Both the position numbers and the translations under genes were made by a program. From Clostridiaceae bacterium (GTDB taxonomy: Bacteria > Bacillota > Clostridia > Saccharofermentanales > Fastidiosipilaceae), in NCBI GenBank assembly GCA_012800515.1, contig JAAZJE010000100.1:1-6913 (forward strand): a stretch of 6,913 bases of DNA, given 5' to 3'. This document shows positions 6,755 to 6,913 of this stretch, piece by piece; within the stretch, counting starts at the first letter, position 1, and every line of letters starts with the position of its first letter. The notes below the pieces were generated by a model, which did no database searches, was not told the DNA's origin, and worked only from the letters and a program-made list of their open reading frames with translations.

Positions 6755-6913
6755 GTGCCCAAATCCACGGCCTTTCCAGTACGACTAGCTTAATAATTAT
6801 TACCTTCACTGTTGTTACGCCCACCTATCGTTCCGCCTCTGCCCGGAAAGTCCATCTTTGCACGGGTAACGCTTCGAACTAGGGTGCAAAGCCGGATATT
6901 TCGGGCAAGGGTA
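6755..6913. other. right flank: AT palindrome and possible minus-strand gene end
   Basis: No confident gene is present. TAATAATTATTA (6791-6802) is a perfect 12-base palindrome. On the minus strand one frame is open from the window edge (6912) to a TAA at 6790-6792, which would be a 40-residue C-terminal fragment ending GGRNNSEGNNY. A convergent gene ending near a terminator is a plausible layout. However, 40 open codons are weak evidence, I do not recognise the peptide, and a long hairpin occupies the same bases. Confidence 0.3.
6840..6907. repeat. long imperfect inverted repeat (24-base arms, 20-base loop)
   Basis: The left arm 6840-6863 and the right arm 6884-6907 match as inverted copies at 19 of 24 positions without gaps; two of the mismatches would be G-U pairs in plus-strand RNA. 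The best blocks are CTTTGCAC/GTGCAAAG (8 pairs, next to the loop) and TGCCCG/CGGGCA (6 pairs, at the outer end). Three more pairs (6836-6838 with 6908-6910) extend the stem past a one-base bulge. No T run follows, so it is not an intrinsic terminator. It could be the start of a structured RNA, an end of a mobile element, or an attachment-type site; the window ends too soon to tell. Confidence 0.55.

Noticed and set aside
6840..6913. 5' part of an RNase P RNA gene, or a riboswitch (c-di-GMP-I or TPP)
   Set aside because: Short motifs match each of these RNAs, but the order, spacing and required helices do not fit. Partial matches to three unrelated RNAs at once suggest coincidence. A covariance-model search would settle it.

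Overview
The window reads as ordinary chromosomal DNA from a moderately GC-rich member of the Bacillota, most likely a Negativicutes-type lineage. This rests on the 57-residue bS21, a RecJ with a Gram-positive-type C-terminal extension, a bifunctional long Rel, and strong Shine-Dalgarno sites throughout. The placement is an inference from recalled family features; no search was run.

Layout. Positions 1-220 hold a leader with a good sigma-70-type promoter (137-166) and a small hairpin that runs into the rpsU ribosome binding site. Then come rpsU (221-394), an intrinsic terminator (474-503), recJ (526-2832) and rel (2869-5187), all on the plus strand. A second intrinsic terminator follows rel (5228-5250). 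An AT-rich spacer carries a possible promoter for a stand-alone gene (5407-6558) that encodes a protein with a C-terminal DUF559/Vsr-like nuclease domain. That gene is followed by a 170-base stretch with no convincing gene and a third terminator (6729-6754). The last 159 bases hold a long imperfect hairpin (6840-6907) and a competing minus-strand open frame. No tRNA, rRNA, CRISPR array or insertion sequence was seen.

How it fits together. rpsU, recJ and rel lie head to tail and no promoter is evident between them. The terminator after rpsU probably lets most transcripts stop after the abundant small ribosomal protein, while a minority reads through into DNA repair (RecJ) and stringent-response control (Rel). 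recJ and rel are 36 bases apart with no terminator, so they are likely co-transcribed. The DUF559 gene is separated from rel by a terminator and has its own start signals, so it looks like an independent, possibly acquired unit with no visible partner gene.

The core genes are well-known families. The less explained parts are the orphan nuclease-like protein, the Ala/Thr-rich insertion near the RecJ N-terminus, the rpsU leader hairpin, and the structured DNA at the right edge. No clearly new multi-gene system is visible.
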